A stretch of 64,000 bases of DNA from Massospora cicadina (lineage: Eukaryota; Entomophthoromycota; Entomophthoromycetes; Entomophthorales; Entomophthoraceae), in contig JAKSZP010014458.1 of the NCBI GenBank assembly GCA_022478985.1, positions 124,001-188,000 on the forward strand, in the 5' to 3' direction. Positions 1 to 11,252 of the stretch are shown piece after piece. The stretch's first letter is position 1. Each line of letters starts with the position of its first letter. The notes below the pieces were generated by a model. It was not told the origin of the DNA. It worked only from the letters and a program-made list of their open reading frames with translations, and made no database searches. Made by a program: the position numbers and the translations under genes.

Positions 1-1260
1 TTGATTAAGGCCTTGTCAGATAAAATATATAGCTTCAGCACATTAATTAAACTCACCAATGGTTGCATCACTCAACTTGAAAAAACCTTTCACAGATCAA
101 AAATTGTTTGAAGAGCCTTGAGAGTCAGCTACTCCTTTAATGTGACAAGATTCAAGCTCTAAAGGAGCATAATGCCCATAAAACCTCCCTTACCTCTCTA
201 AACCGAATTGGGATGAATTCAATAGGATTTGAGAGGATTGAGATGCAAATTGAAAAATGCCCTCATGAATAAGCAGATACTGGGATCTCTCAGCCTATTT
301 TGGTTCCTGGCGTCAATACTCTTTTTCACCCCACTTATGACTAACATTTAAGCCTAGTATCAAAGAGAAGTTCATCCAGGGAAGAAAAAATTGTCTCCTT
401 CTAGTATGCTTAGGAAAGCTCGATGGAGGTGTCCACAGACCATCAGAAGGTTAAGCACATCCTTCCTGCATGAAAAGTACTGCCCAGGAGATTATGACTC
501 CCCATCTAAAGGAATGCCATACCTGGGAACAGGCCCATACCACTCTCATACAGGAATTTGGAAGCAACAAAACCTTGGTCAATCAGAAGCAGGCGTTTAT
601 GGGCGTAGGCTGAACAAAGGAGCAAATATTTTGGAGTTTGTCAGCCAATTCTATGGCCAAACGCAACATTTGGTAACGCTAATTACATTACCTTGGATGA
701 TTCCATAACTGCAAATATCTCCGCGTTAGGATCTTACACCAAGGTCCAAATGCACATGATTATCTAGAAGAATAGCTTCACCTGCATCCAGTAAATATAA
801 GTAGGCATTTAATAAAGTCCCTGCCTCTATCTTGCACATCAAGACTACCTTATCCGCCTCCTCCAATTGCCCTCAGCTTCCACGTTGTTTGAACCAAGAA
901 TCCCTGACTTCAATGCTCCTACTAAAATAAATTCTGTCATAGCGCCAAGGCTTGTTGGAAGAGACTTGTTGAGGATGTGGGAAAAGGGCTGACAGCATGA
1001 AGGATGATGCACTTCATGCTGACATCCCTGTAACGCCTCAAAAAGCTTAGCGACCTCTAATGAACCTATCCCTGTCATACCAAAAGAAGATAATTTGTAC
1101 CCGTTATATAAATAGCCTGATACTGCTTAAACTGCTTCTGATGAATCTCCCATTTTCCTCACTCTACCCCACAGTTTGGGAGATAAGTCACATGCGTTTT
1201 TGTTTAAATCCACAATACCCTGTCCACACCATTGTTTAAAGTGGTTATCCCATTAATGCC
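1..1260 (+). other. Presumed gag/leader of element A, nothing firm
   Basis: This stretch precedes the protease remnant of element A, where leader and gag are expected. It has an open plus-strand stretch at 391-708 (105 codons), but neither its composition nor any motif identifies a capsid or a zinc knuckle. A leader-like string (TTGGTTCCTGGCG) occurs near 300, but no LTR end can be shown beside it. It is called gag region by position only. Confidence 0.3.
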
Positions 1261-1284
1261 ATTTTCTAAATTAACGAAGCACAT

Positions 1285-1876
1285 CAAAATCGCTTTGGAA
1301 ATACCTCATTACATGAATTATGATATTGCTGGGCCACAATGCACCTAATTGATTGGGGCCTTTCTCTTTATACAAATTTGCTCTAGGAAGCTTTTTGTGA
1401 ATACCCCCACCATTGCATTAGACAACCTGAACTATGAACTTCTCCTAGGGACTCAGTTTCTTCAAGATTATTTGGCTGTCATGTACTATGATGAGGATTC
1501 TTATTTATTTTGGGACACCAAGTCTCACTGTTTTCCAAAACCTGTTGTAATGCTAAGACGAAGTTAAAAAGTTAAAGATTTTTTGTTGGAGAGTGAAGGC
1601 CAAGTTGAATGACACGTGTATCATGTAAGGGGTTCTCACACGTGTACAACCCCTCCAGTGGTAGATGGCCATGAAGGCATGACAATCTATCTTCCTAAAC
1701 TGACCACTATACCACTAAAGGCCCAGGTTATCATTAATACCCGGGTCCATATTAATATTCCCTCTGGACAGCTGCTTGAAATTTGGGACCTTGATAACCC
1801 ATCTGTTAAGGAGGTATTGACTTGTTATGGAATTTTAGATCCTGAATTGCTAGATCCATATCAGTTTATTGGCTAA
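1285..1876 (+). pseudogene. Retropepsin remnant and protease-RT linker of element A
   Basis: The open stretch 1349-1567 contains YELLLGTQFLQDY, which matches the C-terminal half of Ty3 aspartic proteases (usual form DLLLGxxFL). The D-T/S-G-A active-site triad is not readable; a garbled candidate lies just upstream near 1325. The next open stretch (1616-1876) has LPKLTTIPLKAQVIINTRV, the segment that commonly follows the protease in Ty3 polyproteins. A similar block occurs in element E at about 39840. The enzyme would cleave Gag-Pol inside the particle; this copy cannot. Confidence 0.6.
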
Positions 1877-2040
1877 CCTCACTGACAAACCTAGGATGGT
1901 GGGGCCTGATACTCCAGACAATTATGTTTGCCTCCTTCCTGTAGAGGCCATCGATGACATCCATAACTAGAAAGCTCAAGTGATTTGTAGTTAAAAAAAC
2001 GCCCCCATCAGTAGCCCTGGACGACACATCTATTGGGCAG

Positions 2041-3425
2041 GAGCTCACCAGTGACCAACAAAGCCAAGTTAGAAAAGATATTGGAAGAATAATTAAATCT
2101 CTTCTAAACTCTACCTACGATTTTGGAAAAATTAATGGTGTTTTGCATCACATAAAGACTGAGGACGTTCCCCTCATTTAGTCCTGTCCCTACTAAAAAA
2201 GCAAAGTTGAAGAGGCTCAGGTGGCTGTTGAGCTCAAGCAACTACTTGAAGCTGGGCTATTGGTGCATTCACGTAGTCCTTTGGCCTCCCCTTACTGATA
2301 GTCTGTAAGAAGGATAGCAGTCACTGTGTGGGGATAGACCATATATGTATGTCTTATTTCCGCTACTAAGAAGGAAAGCTACCCCTTGCCCAGGTCAACA
2401 ACTCCTTCCGCTTGCTTTATGAGTCACAATACTTCTCCACTATGGATCTCTCTAGCGGATAATGGCAAGTTGAGCTTGTCCCCAAAGATCAATCCAAATG
2501 TGTGCTCATAGCTAAAGAGGGTCGATTAAAGCTAATAAGGATGCATTAGGGTCTTTGCAACGCGTCCGTCACCATCCAACTTACCATGAACGGAATACTA
2601 GAAAACTTGAGAAACACTGTGTCCTCATGTACCTTGACAATAAGGTGTCTTCTCATGAACCTTCAATGGCCATGTGGAGCACCTCCAGGAAGACTTTAAC
2701 TGATTAAAAACGCTTAATAAAGTTTAAGCTCTCAAAGTGTTCTCTTTTCAATCTGAGATAGGTTTCTCGGATACAAGTTCTTGAAAAATGGTATCCCGTT
2801 ATTATCATATATAGCTGACACAATTAAGAAGAAGTCGCTCCCTCAGAGCCTTAGGGATATTCAAGTTTTTCTGGTCATGGTGGTCAGTTTCCATGGGTTC
2901 ATTCCTTGGGTTTCTGACTTAGCCAAGCCCACGGTCTACCTCTTACAGAATAATGTGCCTTTTGCGTGGCGGCCTGAACAAGAACTGGGTTTTAATGCTT
3001 TAATGATTGCTCTTTATAATAAAACCATTTTAGTTCATCCACATTTCTATTGATCCTTATGGTTATTCATAGACGCTAATGACTTTGCCGTCAGGCCATC
3101 CTAGACCAGCATGATTATTTCAGGTAATTTTCCTCGTGGATTACTTCAGCAAGACCATGAGAAAGGCTGAAAAGAATTATAGCATTATTAAGCGCGAGTG
3201 CCTGGTTATTTTATTGGCAAGCAAGAATCTTTGGCCCTACCTATAGCACCCATTTCACCATTATCACTGACCATTACTTGCTTCGATGGCTGTAGCAGAT
3301 GAAGGACCTAGAAGGTTAGTTAGCAAGATGGGCTCTAAGGACGCAGAACTACGATTTTACTATTGTTCATTGCATAGGAGAAATTATCAGACGCTGATGT
3401 TCTCACAAGGATGCCTGTACTCACT
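2041..3425 (+). pseudogene. Reverse transcriptase and RNase H remnant of element A
   Basis: Translation across frames gives the ordered Ty3 RT landmarks: an N-terminal LKQLLEAGLLVHSRSPLASP segment near 2230-2290; MDLSSG-stop-WQVELVPKDQ from 2442 (consensus has Tyr where the stop lies); and GLCNAS at about 2555. The RT-RNase H connection is in the open stretch 2781-3053 (SLRDIQVFLVMVVSFHGFIPWVSDLAKP). RNase H follows with SKTMRKAEKNYSIIKREC and LRWL-stop-QMKDLEG to about 3420. At least five stops and several frameshifts make it non-functional. The role would be cDNA synthesis and RNA removal in the virus-like particle. Confidence 0.85.
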
Positions 3426-3559
3426 GTTTAGACCCCAAAGAAGAATAACCGTACAACCTAGTTGACCAGCCTGAGAAATGGGAGTTGGAGACTCCTGAGA
3501 TCCAGACTGGGCTCTGAAAATGACATGTGACATTCAAACTAAATTGTAATGCTTTATAA

Positions 3560-4640
3560 TAAAATCAAGAGAAAATGCTCCCTTACATATGCTATTCTTT
3601 CCAAACTGATGTTATCCTATAAGGGCATATGATTGTGTGTTAGGGGAAGAAGAAAAGTATTATGAATGGCTGAAGAAACGATGCTTCTGGGATAAATGAT
3701 TAAGACAATCCAAGAACATCTAGAGGCTTGTATGACTTGTTGATCAAAAGATCAGGCAGTCCCCAATATCAACATTCAAGCATGTTTCATCAGGTCCATT
3801 TAATGTTGTTAGTATCAGTGTAGTGAGCCCTCTGCCCACCGGGATACATGGTATAAATACATTCTATAATATGTGGATAATTTACCAAATGGGTCAAAGC
3901 ATTTTTGTTCTGCTGCCACCATAAAACTAAGGCCTTATTTCCTAATTGATTTGTTTTCATCAAAAATGGATGCTCGCAAAATTTACCTTCAGACAATACG
4001 CTAAATTTCACCTTGCATTTAGTTCAGTAACTAACCTCACTTTTTGGAACTAACCAGAGTTTCGCCACCCCTTACAACCCTTCAACCAATGGGGCAGTGG
4101 AATGTGCTAATGGAACCCACATCTCTATCTTGAGGAAGATGGTCACCTTGACCCTACCCACTGAAACCATTACTTACCAAGCGCCTTGCTCGCTTACTGA
4201 ATAAGCTACCATAAATCAAGATGTCCCCTTTAAAGCTTTATATGGGCGTGCTCCCTATTATCAAGTAGCGTTAAGCCCCTGCCCAATATCTCCCTGCCTG
4301 AGAACTTTGATATAACTATGAGGGCTTTAGCCGAGGAAATTGTCCAGCTTCTAGCCCTAGCCTCTCAAGGCATTATCAAACCACAAAAAGGGAGATATAG
4401 TGATTTAATGTCGTCTGACCCTCCTTATCAATATTTCATTTAGTTGACCTCATTCTCTTTTATCACCTTCACCCAGAGGTTGACAGAACAAGCTCAACGT
4501 TCTTTGTTCTGGACCTTATAAGGTTTTTCATAATGTGAACTCTGAGTTCTCCATTGCTGACGTCAATAAGGTGACAGTGGTAATTGAGTACATGACTTAT
4601 TTCTTCAGACCTATAGCCCTCTCTGAAAGGATCTTGAGGG
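3560..4640 (+). pseudogene. Integrase remnant of element A
   Basis: The end of the zinc-binding region is seen at about 3700-3760 (IQEHLEACMTC). The catalytic core is heavily decayed, but its end is clear at 4054-4130: ATPYNPSTNGAVE followed by LRKMV, equivalent to the YHPxTNGxxE motif carrying the third acidic residue. A C-terminal GPYKVFHNVN segment lies near 4517-4545. I see no chromodomain after it, unlike element C. Integrase would insert the cDNA; this copy is dead. Confidence 0.75.
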
Positions 4641-5239
4641 GGCTTAATCAGGATTCAAGACAATGAGCGAGTCAAAATTCCTAATAACAAATTGAGCCTT
4701 AATAAGCTTAATCTTAAGCCATCATGAATGAAGCCTGTACCTAAAGGCACCAAAGAGAGTTTTTATTAGGAAGCATCACATGCACATGAATTGATGAAGA
4801 TGCCTTCAGGAATTTCATTCCCACTTCCAAAAACTCTAGAGGCGCCACCACCACCCTTGAGGTCATGTGGACAATGCAGAGCAATGAGGGCACCAACCAG
4901 GTGCTCAATCCGGAAGAATGTGAAAGATCCTGTTCATACAGGGCCATGATGGTCCCCTAGATACCACGTCCCCACACATACTATATGTACAGACAATTTA
5001 TAATTCAATAAAGTAGGCTATTTCACCCCAACTTTTTTTATTTATTGACCTCTCTACTAGTTTTCAGATTCAAGACCATTTTAGAACTTCAGCTACAGCT
5101 AATTGAAATGTTATGCCGAGACTGGTTTTTAATAAGGTGTCCAAACCAGGCGGAGTCAGAGGGGCATGCGCACATTTTGACAGAACTTAACACCTGTCTA
5201 GGTGAAAAAGTAATGGAGGTGAGAGTCATTTAGCTCAAT

Positions 5240-6990
5240 GCAGCTAGAGAAGTTTCAGTGCTGGAAGATAGGGCTGGTGCTATCATCTGTCCTTTAAAAC
5301 AGTGGAGTAGCCACCATAAGCTTCTGGGCACCTTTGGTGAAAGAATTGGGCTCACGTCCTGCCAAACCCTCTTAAAGTCAAGTATTACAGAGGGAGAAAG
5401 AATTCAAGAAGGACTTGGCGGATGAGAGGTGTGAATAAGGGATTGAGCAAAGTTTTGATGATATTTTCATTGTGCACAATTGCATGGTGACGGGCTGAAG
5501 ATTGGGGCCATCCCTTTTTTATGGGAAGACGTGGTATATCTGAGCACTTTCAATTTCAGGGAAAGGATGTCCTGGTTCTAATATGTGACAAGGAGGGGTT
5601 CTGGCGTTGGTCTGAGTGGTTAGTGAGCCACTCTCACAAAGAGGTTGGCGATGATCTAGGAAGACCAAGAGATGCTGAATCAGAATGGTAGAGGGTGGCG
5701 CTCAATGGATCATAGGGGAGCTTCTCATCAGACAATTGTCCACGAAAGTTTTAAGTAGATTGTGGTGGCGTGGGAGCAGGTATCTCGAAACCCAAGACCT
5801 CCATTATTAGGTGTCAGGCATTTGTGGAAAGTTCTGTCAGCGGATGGTTAATGCCCTAGATCCAACAGAAAAGGAGTAAGTTGATCTGCGTATAAAATAC
5901 ATCTTTGGATGGAAAGAAGTTCATGAGAAACCAGACTTTGGCTAGTAGAAGCATGTTGGCCATCAGGGCCGCCATGAGGGGTTATATTCCACTGATTCCG
6001 GCTGGTGATCTGGAGTTCATGACCTCCATAATCAAGTCCTCAAAGTCGTTAAGCATTGCTCCTCTGTAGTTGGTAATCACACTCAGGTTACAGAAAATAA
6101 CACACATGGGTTCTAGACCAAAAGGTGGAGTGGAGTATGGGGAAGAAATTTGTACTACCGTTGCCTTGAAGGTATTGACCTTGACGTTGGACTCCCTAAT
6201 GTATCTCTCAAGGGTCATGGAAGCAATGATAACATCCTCATGGCAGACAAATATGTTGACAATGTCATTCAAAAAATCCAAGTTGCAAGTGGGTGCTTAC
6301 TGGGTCCAGATCTTAATTAACTATCCTGCAAGGAGGCCAAGAATGGCCAAAAGGGATTAAAGAGGATTGAGCTCAGGAATCACCTTGCTTGAAATATTGT
6401 CTCACTATTGCTGTCACGGTTAGTACCAATTAGCACCATGAACTAGTGGATTCAGTAAAAGAGTGCCATAGTACAATGTTAAGCCATGAGGGGGAGGCAG
6501 AAACAGGCGAGAGAAGCATCAAGGTAATATCAAAGAACCTGCCTGTAAGCCTTGTCCATATCCAGGAAAGCCACAAAATCATTCATCCTTAAGGATTTAG
6601 CTTTCAATATCACGTGGAGGTCTTTATAGTTACCTTATAGCAACCTCCCCAAAATAAATCTAAATTGGAAAGTATTGAGGCGATCAAACAACCATATAGT
6701 GATGCAGTTAGCGAGAAGCTTACTAATAAGCTTGTGGTCCACATTGAGCAGAGCTATGAGGCGCCAGATGTCCAGGTTCTCGCGGTCTGTTTTTATAGTG
6801 AGGTTCATAATTGAGCCTCTAGAGTCATAAAAGCCCTTGCTGTTCATCATGATTGTCACAAAAAGATTGCGGAGGGTTTTGGCTATCACTTCTGGTTCCA
6901 GAAGTTACAACTCAAAGGGTATGCTATTAGGGCCAGGGGCTATAAGCCTTAGAGGCTGAAGGAGTATCTCCATAACCACCTGTTATGAAA
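5240..6990 (-). pseudogene. LINE-1 ORF2 reverse transcriptase and C-terminal part
   Basis: Reading downward: APGPNSIPFEL at about 6945-6910 (RT motif APGPDGxPFEF); the open stretch 6889-6635 with DIWRLIALLNVDHKLISKLL and FRFILGR (RT fingers); and the palm in 6281-5982, where FVCHEDVII sits at the F/YADD position and is followed by LERYIRESNVKVNTFKA. The thumb region at about 5975-5770 reads MANMLLLAKVWFLMNFFPS and later EVLGFEI, matching the conserved downstream block of L1-type ORF2. The catalytic Ala-Asp is lost. The enzyme would perform target-primed reverse transcription; this copy is inactive. Confidence 0.75.
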
Positions 6991-7455
6991 ATGGGAAAAA
7001 GAGAGCTTCTTCAGACCACAGATCATTGTTTGGCGAAAGCATATATCACATGAAGTACTGGATATCTGATGGGTACACCTGGCCAGTGTGAAAAAGCTGA
7101 AGTAGAAGTTGTGAAGCTCCTTCATTATTACATCCTTAATTGGTTTAGTAATAGATTTTTAGTGCAATTATTTCTTCTGCGGTTGAACAGGCCTTTTCCA
7201 TGTGATATAATAAGCGGGTGGGGCGTTTCCCCTAAGCATGATAGTGGGATGACATAAAGTTGGCTTCCCACTTTTACTGCAGTATGGGCTCTGAGTAGAG
7301 GGCTTTTAAGCGGCTTATCAGCCATCCAGCTATCGGAATTGACACAGAAGCATTGATTATTGAATGCACAGGACATTATGTACACAAAAAAAACAAGGTA
7401 CTGTATGAAGACAATAACATTAGAAAACTCACACAAAAACCTTATTTATCAAGAG

Positions 7456-7468
7456 CAGATCAATATCA
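7456..7468. repeat. Left TSD of the 678-bp insert
   Basis: CAGATCAATATCA here matches CAGATCAAATATCA at 8147-8160 except for one extra A. The pair brackets sequence that does not belong to LINE-1. Confidence 0.6.
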
Positions 7469-8146
7469 GATTATAAATAAAGGACGCCGTTGTATCCAGT
7501 ACTGACAGTAGCTTTGAGACCGCATTTTGTGGTCTTGGTCATTAGTAGGCTTTTGAGGTTATTATGAGAAAAAGATCCTTTTTTAATTGCCAATGCCTTC
7601 CAGATATGACTCTCTTTACTCATGGTTTTCATTAGTGAAAATTATATCAAATGAGAAGCACTTAAGAATTACAAGTTCTCTTCATAATATTTATAAAAGT
7701 CATGAAGATGAATATATAGACCTCAGGTCATATAAAACAAATAGTACTCCATACAATCTTAATAACATAGGCCTAATTGGCCGAGGATAATAAAAACACT
7801 ATATATAACGAATTTTTAGAGGATATGATAAGAGGGAGTTTAGAGAACAAAATAAGCTTTTTATTTGTCTAAGGCCATTGAAGTAATTTAGATCAAACGA
7901 ATTGTTGATTTGGGATGTGGTGCTTCACAATGGAAAGATATCAACTGTACAATGATGCTAACTTTAATTAAAAATCATTTCTATTAAAACTTTATGTAGC
8001 ACATCAATTGGAGATGTAGCCCAACAGAGTTAAGAAAAAGATAATACTATATTGATGTTGGCATAGTGGCAAGATTAATTGAAGCCTAGTTCTAGATATT
8101 AGTTATGATATCATTAAGTTAAAAAATAATTGTTCATATGGTAGGT
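7469..8146 (+). mobile_element. 678-bp insertion in LINE-1, possible retrocopy with methyltransferase-like motif
   Basis: LINE-1 coding similarity stops at about 7440 and resumes near 8160, and the gap between endonuclease and RT is about 0.7-1 kb too long. The segment is bracketed by a 13/14-bp direct repeat, the size left by LINE machinery. It is AT-rich, with A-rich sequence near the right end (8121-8130). In the plus strand at about 7896-7935 it reads RIVDLGCGASQWKDI, which has the VDLGCG form of S-adenosylmethionine motif I. Upstream frames are broken by stops. It could be a processed copy of a host methyltransferase transcript, a SINE-like element, or chance. No promoter boxes were recognised. 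Confidence 0.45.
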
Positions 8147-8160
8147 CAGATCAAATATCA
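8147..8160. repeat. Right TSD of the 678-bp insert
   Basis: CAGATCAAATATCA, partner of 7456-7468. LINE-1 sequence continues to its right. Confidence 0.6.
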
Positions 8161-8399
8161 ACACCAGAAAACTAGAAGGAGAAGGTCTGCAGTTTCGATC
8201 AAGGGGCATAATTATGGCTTTGGGCCTTTTGATTAGGTCTAAGCTGCAGTAATCTGAGCATTGACAAAATTATAAGCAACCTGGGTAATACCCACATTGT
8301 CACCTCCAATCTAGCGCTGGATCAATAGGGTGGGGTGATGGAAGTGTAATTCTTTCAGATGATCACAGTTAAAAACTCCTTTACAGAGGGGTTGTTCAG

Positions 8400-9115
8400 A
8401 AGAGCCAAGGAAACCCTTGTCCACAACGCGCACATTGGTTGATCTTGTAGGTGAGGGCAATGGGGAGTAACCTGTGGCCTCTCAGATAAGTTTCTTGAGA
8501 ATTGGAAGAGGAGATGCGGACAACCAGAAGGGGTCAATCAGCGCCATGTTTATTTGCAACGCTTACTGAAAAGTCTCCCCATAATACTAGATTTAGTTAA
8601 ACAACTGATTACAGACTTGGAGGACAACCACATCTATGAAGCTACCCAGGCGAAGGATCCTGATGTCAGATGGATCCAGGCGTTTCATTGCAGTAAGAGG
8701 GTAAGTGTTGCAGAAGCGACTTATGTGGTGTGAAATCCCCCAAAAGAGCTGTATTATAGGGAGATAGGGTTAAATGAGCACTTCCAAAAGCCAGTTTTGA
8801 TCCTGACCTGCAATAAGCAGGTTGATGCTAGCAGAAAAGAAAAAGCCTTGGGAGTCGTTAGTTTGACCAATAAGAGATGAACATTTGACTGTTATAAAAG
8901 AGGTGGGGTTTGACCTAGGGCATTCATTTAATGAAGGCGTTATGGTTTTTTCATAAGGAGCTACCTATAAGCTATGTTATTACATTAATATTTGTGAGGT
9001 GGAGAATTTAGGGCTCCTGAACAGTGGCAATATCAATTTGCGCTGACCTGAAGCTATGTAAGAGGCAGCTCTCCTCAAAAGAATATGTAAAGCATAAATA
9101 TTGATGGATTACAGG
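8400..9115 (-). pseudogene. LINE-1 ORF2 AP-like endonuclease remnant
   Basis: Minus-strand fragments follow the order of the LINE apurinic-like endonuclease: NIYALHILLRRAA near 9090 (start, usually NINGLN); SAQIDIATVQEP near 9040-9005 (the Q-E metal-binding motif); a GDF motif followed by LLQHLPSYCNETPGS near 8745-8680; and LGSFIDVVVLQVCNQLF near 8650. The conserved post-endonuclease block WTRVSLALLNNPSVKEFLTVI lies at 8420-8355. Frames change between blocks, so it is a pseudogene. The enzyme would nick target DNA. Confidence 0.65.
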
Positions 9116-9706
9116 GTTAGGGTGCTGCTTTAGGGACTCATAGCTGATCCCCTCCGCTTCCCAACGGGTTACAGCGCCTAAATTAAAGCTACAATATAGC
9201 TAGTCTTGAGTTCTTTATCTTTACTAAAGGTTGTGATCCAAGAAGAGCGCCAAGGGGTTGGGAGGCTGTAGAGGGTGAGAGCAAAGGACCTGGTAGTCTA
9301 ACCTAGGGTGCTACTGCCATTATGTTACAGGGGAAGGTTTTGAGAGTACTTAAAGGCACCATACACATGGACATTAGACAAGTATAAGTCCATAGCTCTT
9401 TCTCTAACACCACAAAGAAGCTATGTAAAATGTTTTTTGGGGATGATTAGTACTTCTTAAAGCTGCGATACCCCAGAAAAAAGGTAGATAATCAGTGATG
9501 GTGGACTGGGCCCATTGGGAGCTGCAGTTTGATGCTATAGAGCTCTGGTAGAGATAGGTAGGGGTGTAGTGAAGCATTGGGTGGGGGTAGCTGATGAGGA
9601 CCATTTTTTTGGAGATGACTTTCTCTTAGTGAGAGATGATATCAACTCTAGGAGATTTTAAATTTGACACTTTATGGGGGGCTTTTACGCAAAGGAGTAC
9701 ATATTA

Positions 9707-9720
9707 GGGTTGGTTAGCAG
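9707..9720. repeat. Left TSD of LINE-2
   Basis: GGGTTGGTTAGCAG, identical over 14 bases to 15009-15022. It fixes the 5' end of LINE-2 at 9721, where the sequence becomes alignable to the 5' ends of LINE-4 and LINE-5. Confidence 0.9.
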
Positions 9721-9999
9721 AAACTTTTCTTTCTTATTACTATCACTTTTAGTAATATGATTCGATTCAAACAGTACAATTTGATAATCAATACCAGGTG
9801 AGATGAGTATGAGTAATAAAGAAAAGAGTTGGCGAAAGTGGTAAAGGGCAGCGGACCTGGACCTGCACCGCCCCAAAGTACCAAGTCCGCAGGTACAAAC
9901 AAAAATCTCAGTTAAAAAAACCCCAAGGTGGCGCCCCCACGGGTTTCATAATTTTTTTGATAAAATACTGCAGTTACATGGAAGTAATTCAATAGCAAC

Positions 10000-11219
10000 C
10001 ACTGTCATTGGTGGAAAACAGGATATGAGTTTTCCTGGGCGTAGAAACACCAGCAATGTGGGAAAAGTTCAGCGAATCCCAACATAACTTTTTCACGCAT
10101 GTGGTGTACTTAACAACCCATACTATCCACATAGTTGGGTAGATTTTGGGTTTGAAACCACAGAAGAAGCAAATGAAGCAGCAAAGGTCAGAGTGGTACT
10201 CGACCTTCCCAATGGACAGCATTTGGTACCAACCAAACACACACGTTGGACAGAATCCAAAGAAATTTTCATAATTTTTGATTACCTTCCAACCACACTG
10301 GCGCACGCAGTAGTCAAAAGATATCTCCAAGAAGGCTTGGATGCCTATGGAGAAATTAAACAATTTGAGATGCAAAAATTCCAGCTGATGCCAACCCTTA
10401 GAACTGGGAAGGCAATCGCAATTATTTCCCCAAACCAGGAGGTAATAAAGATATCACAATAATCCCCCACATTGCATCCTTCACCATTTATGCGAAGAAA
10501 TCCCAGCTGTTCTGCGCAATAGTGAAGAGCGCACTCCCCATATGAAACCACTGCCAGGCCTTTGGGCACAAAACTCATGCTTGCCCCATAAAAAAAGGCC
10601 TGAGAGAAATGGAATTCTGTGAGGAGGAGATGGGCGAAGATGACTCAGAGTACATCAAAATCTCAAACACAACACAAGCATTCAACTGAGGAGAACACGG
10701 GCAATATAAAAAATTGACCCAATTTCCCTGAAAGAACAAAAGATTCAAAACAAGCTTGCAAGCTGGCCGCGGCCAAGGTAAAGGCCTTGGAGGAATCATC
10801 CATATCACTGGAACAGATCCAGGAAGACATGGATGAATTTGAATTAATGAACTAATCAAATTTCACAGAAAACCAAACACCCAATCCAAACAGATTGAAT
10901 TCAGCAGAACCTGATTTGGAAATGAATACAGCAAAACTGGGGTTCGTTGCACCCCCCAATGTTGCAGAATATAGCCCAATAGGGAAGGAAAAAACAATGT
11001 AATGTGCAGGAAAATAATGCGGCCAATAAAAGCACTCAAGTGCACCACAATGATAAATTGAAACCAAGCAAAGCCAAAGGAGGAGCAAAAACAGTGGCTA
11101 CAAAAGGGGCAGAATACACCACAACTACTACTCATGGCTATGCTCTCCACATAAGAGGTGCAATGGAGAGTAATGTGAGTGAGGGAGTAGGGCCAGGGGG
11201 CCCTGCTAACCGCTCCTGA
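10000..11219 (+). pseudogene. LINE-2 ORF1: RRM-like domain plus CCHC knuckle
   Basis: ORF1 proteins bind the element RNA. Visible blocks: FETTEEANEAAKV at about 10152; IFIIFDYLPTT (RNP2-like strand) and GKAIAII (RNP1-like position) in the open stretch 10193-10462; and a zinc knuckle at 10543-10584 reading stop-NHCQAFGHKTHAC, where the first Cys codon has become TGA. LINE-5 and LINE-4 have the same knuckle (CNHC and CTVC forms). An acidic, polar tail leads to the terminal open stretch 11004-11219 ending NRS-TGA. Start codon not resolved. The RRM call rests on pattern only. Confidence 0.7.
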
Positions 11220-11252
11220 GGCGCATCGGGTGTCTCAGTAGAGATAGGGATG
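11216..11252 (+). promoter_or_regulatory. ORF1 stop / ORF2 start junction with inverted repeat (LINE-2)
   Basis: The ORF1 stop TGA (11217-11219) lies in CTGAGGCGC, which pairs imperfectly with GTGTCTCAG downstream. The ORF2 ATG (11250) is 33 nt further on in the same frame, so only this one stop separates ORF1 from ORF2. The same spacing occurs in LINE-4 and LINE-5. This suggests ORF2 is made by stop readthrough or by termination-reinitiation; which one cannot be told here. Confidence 0.65.

Larger units (their letters stand above)
1..5031 (+). mobile_element. Ty3/gypsy retrotransposon A, decayed, left-truncated
   Basis: A plus-strand LTR-retrotransposon remnant with domains in the Ty3 order: protease, reverse transcriptase, RNase H, integrase. 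All are broken by stops and frameshifts. No LTR pair is visible; the 5' part lies at or beyond the window edge and the 3' end meets the T-rich end of the minus-strand LINE-1 (T run at about 5033-5044). The first 1.2 kb should hold gag but gives no motif I can defend. The domain order (integrase after RNase H) rules out Ty1/copia. Confidence 0.85.
5032..9706 (-). mobile_element. LINE-1: L1-like non-LTR retrotransposon, 3' part
   Basis: A minus-strand LINE with endonuclease (about 9115-8640), the EN-RT linker (8410-8160 and 7436-7000), RT (6990-5950) and a C-terminal region to about 5240. The low-coordinate end abuts a T run (5033-5044), as expected for an A-tail read on the other strand. Its 5' part is displaced: LINE-2 begins at 9721 and chromovirus C at 15391, so 15023-15390 and 23225-23644 are probably upstream pieces. 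The RT wording (LNVDHKLISKLLAN) is L1-like and differs from the LINE-2/4/5 family. It is the oldest layer here, with many stops. Confidence 0.75.

Noticed and set aside
1..300. 5' LTR and primer-binding site of element A
   Set aside because: TTGGTTCCTGGCG near 300 resembles a leader, but no second LTR copy is in the window to prove an LTR end.
5020..5045. TSD of LINE-1 (ACCCCAA next to the T run, with similar strings near 9931 and 46028)
   Set aside because: Only 6-7 bases match, and the LINE-1 5' end is unknown.
6070..6360. 96-codon plus-strand ORF
   Set aside because: It is the reverse strand of the LINE-1 reverse transcriptase palm; the minus-strand reading has the family motif.
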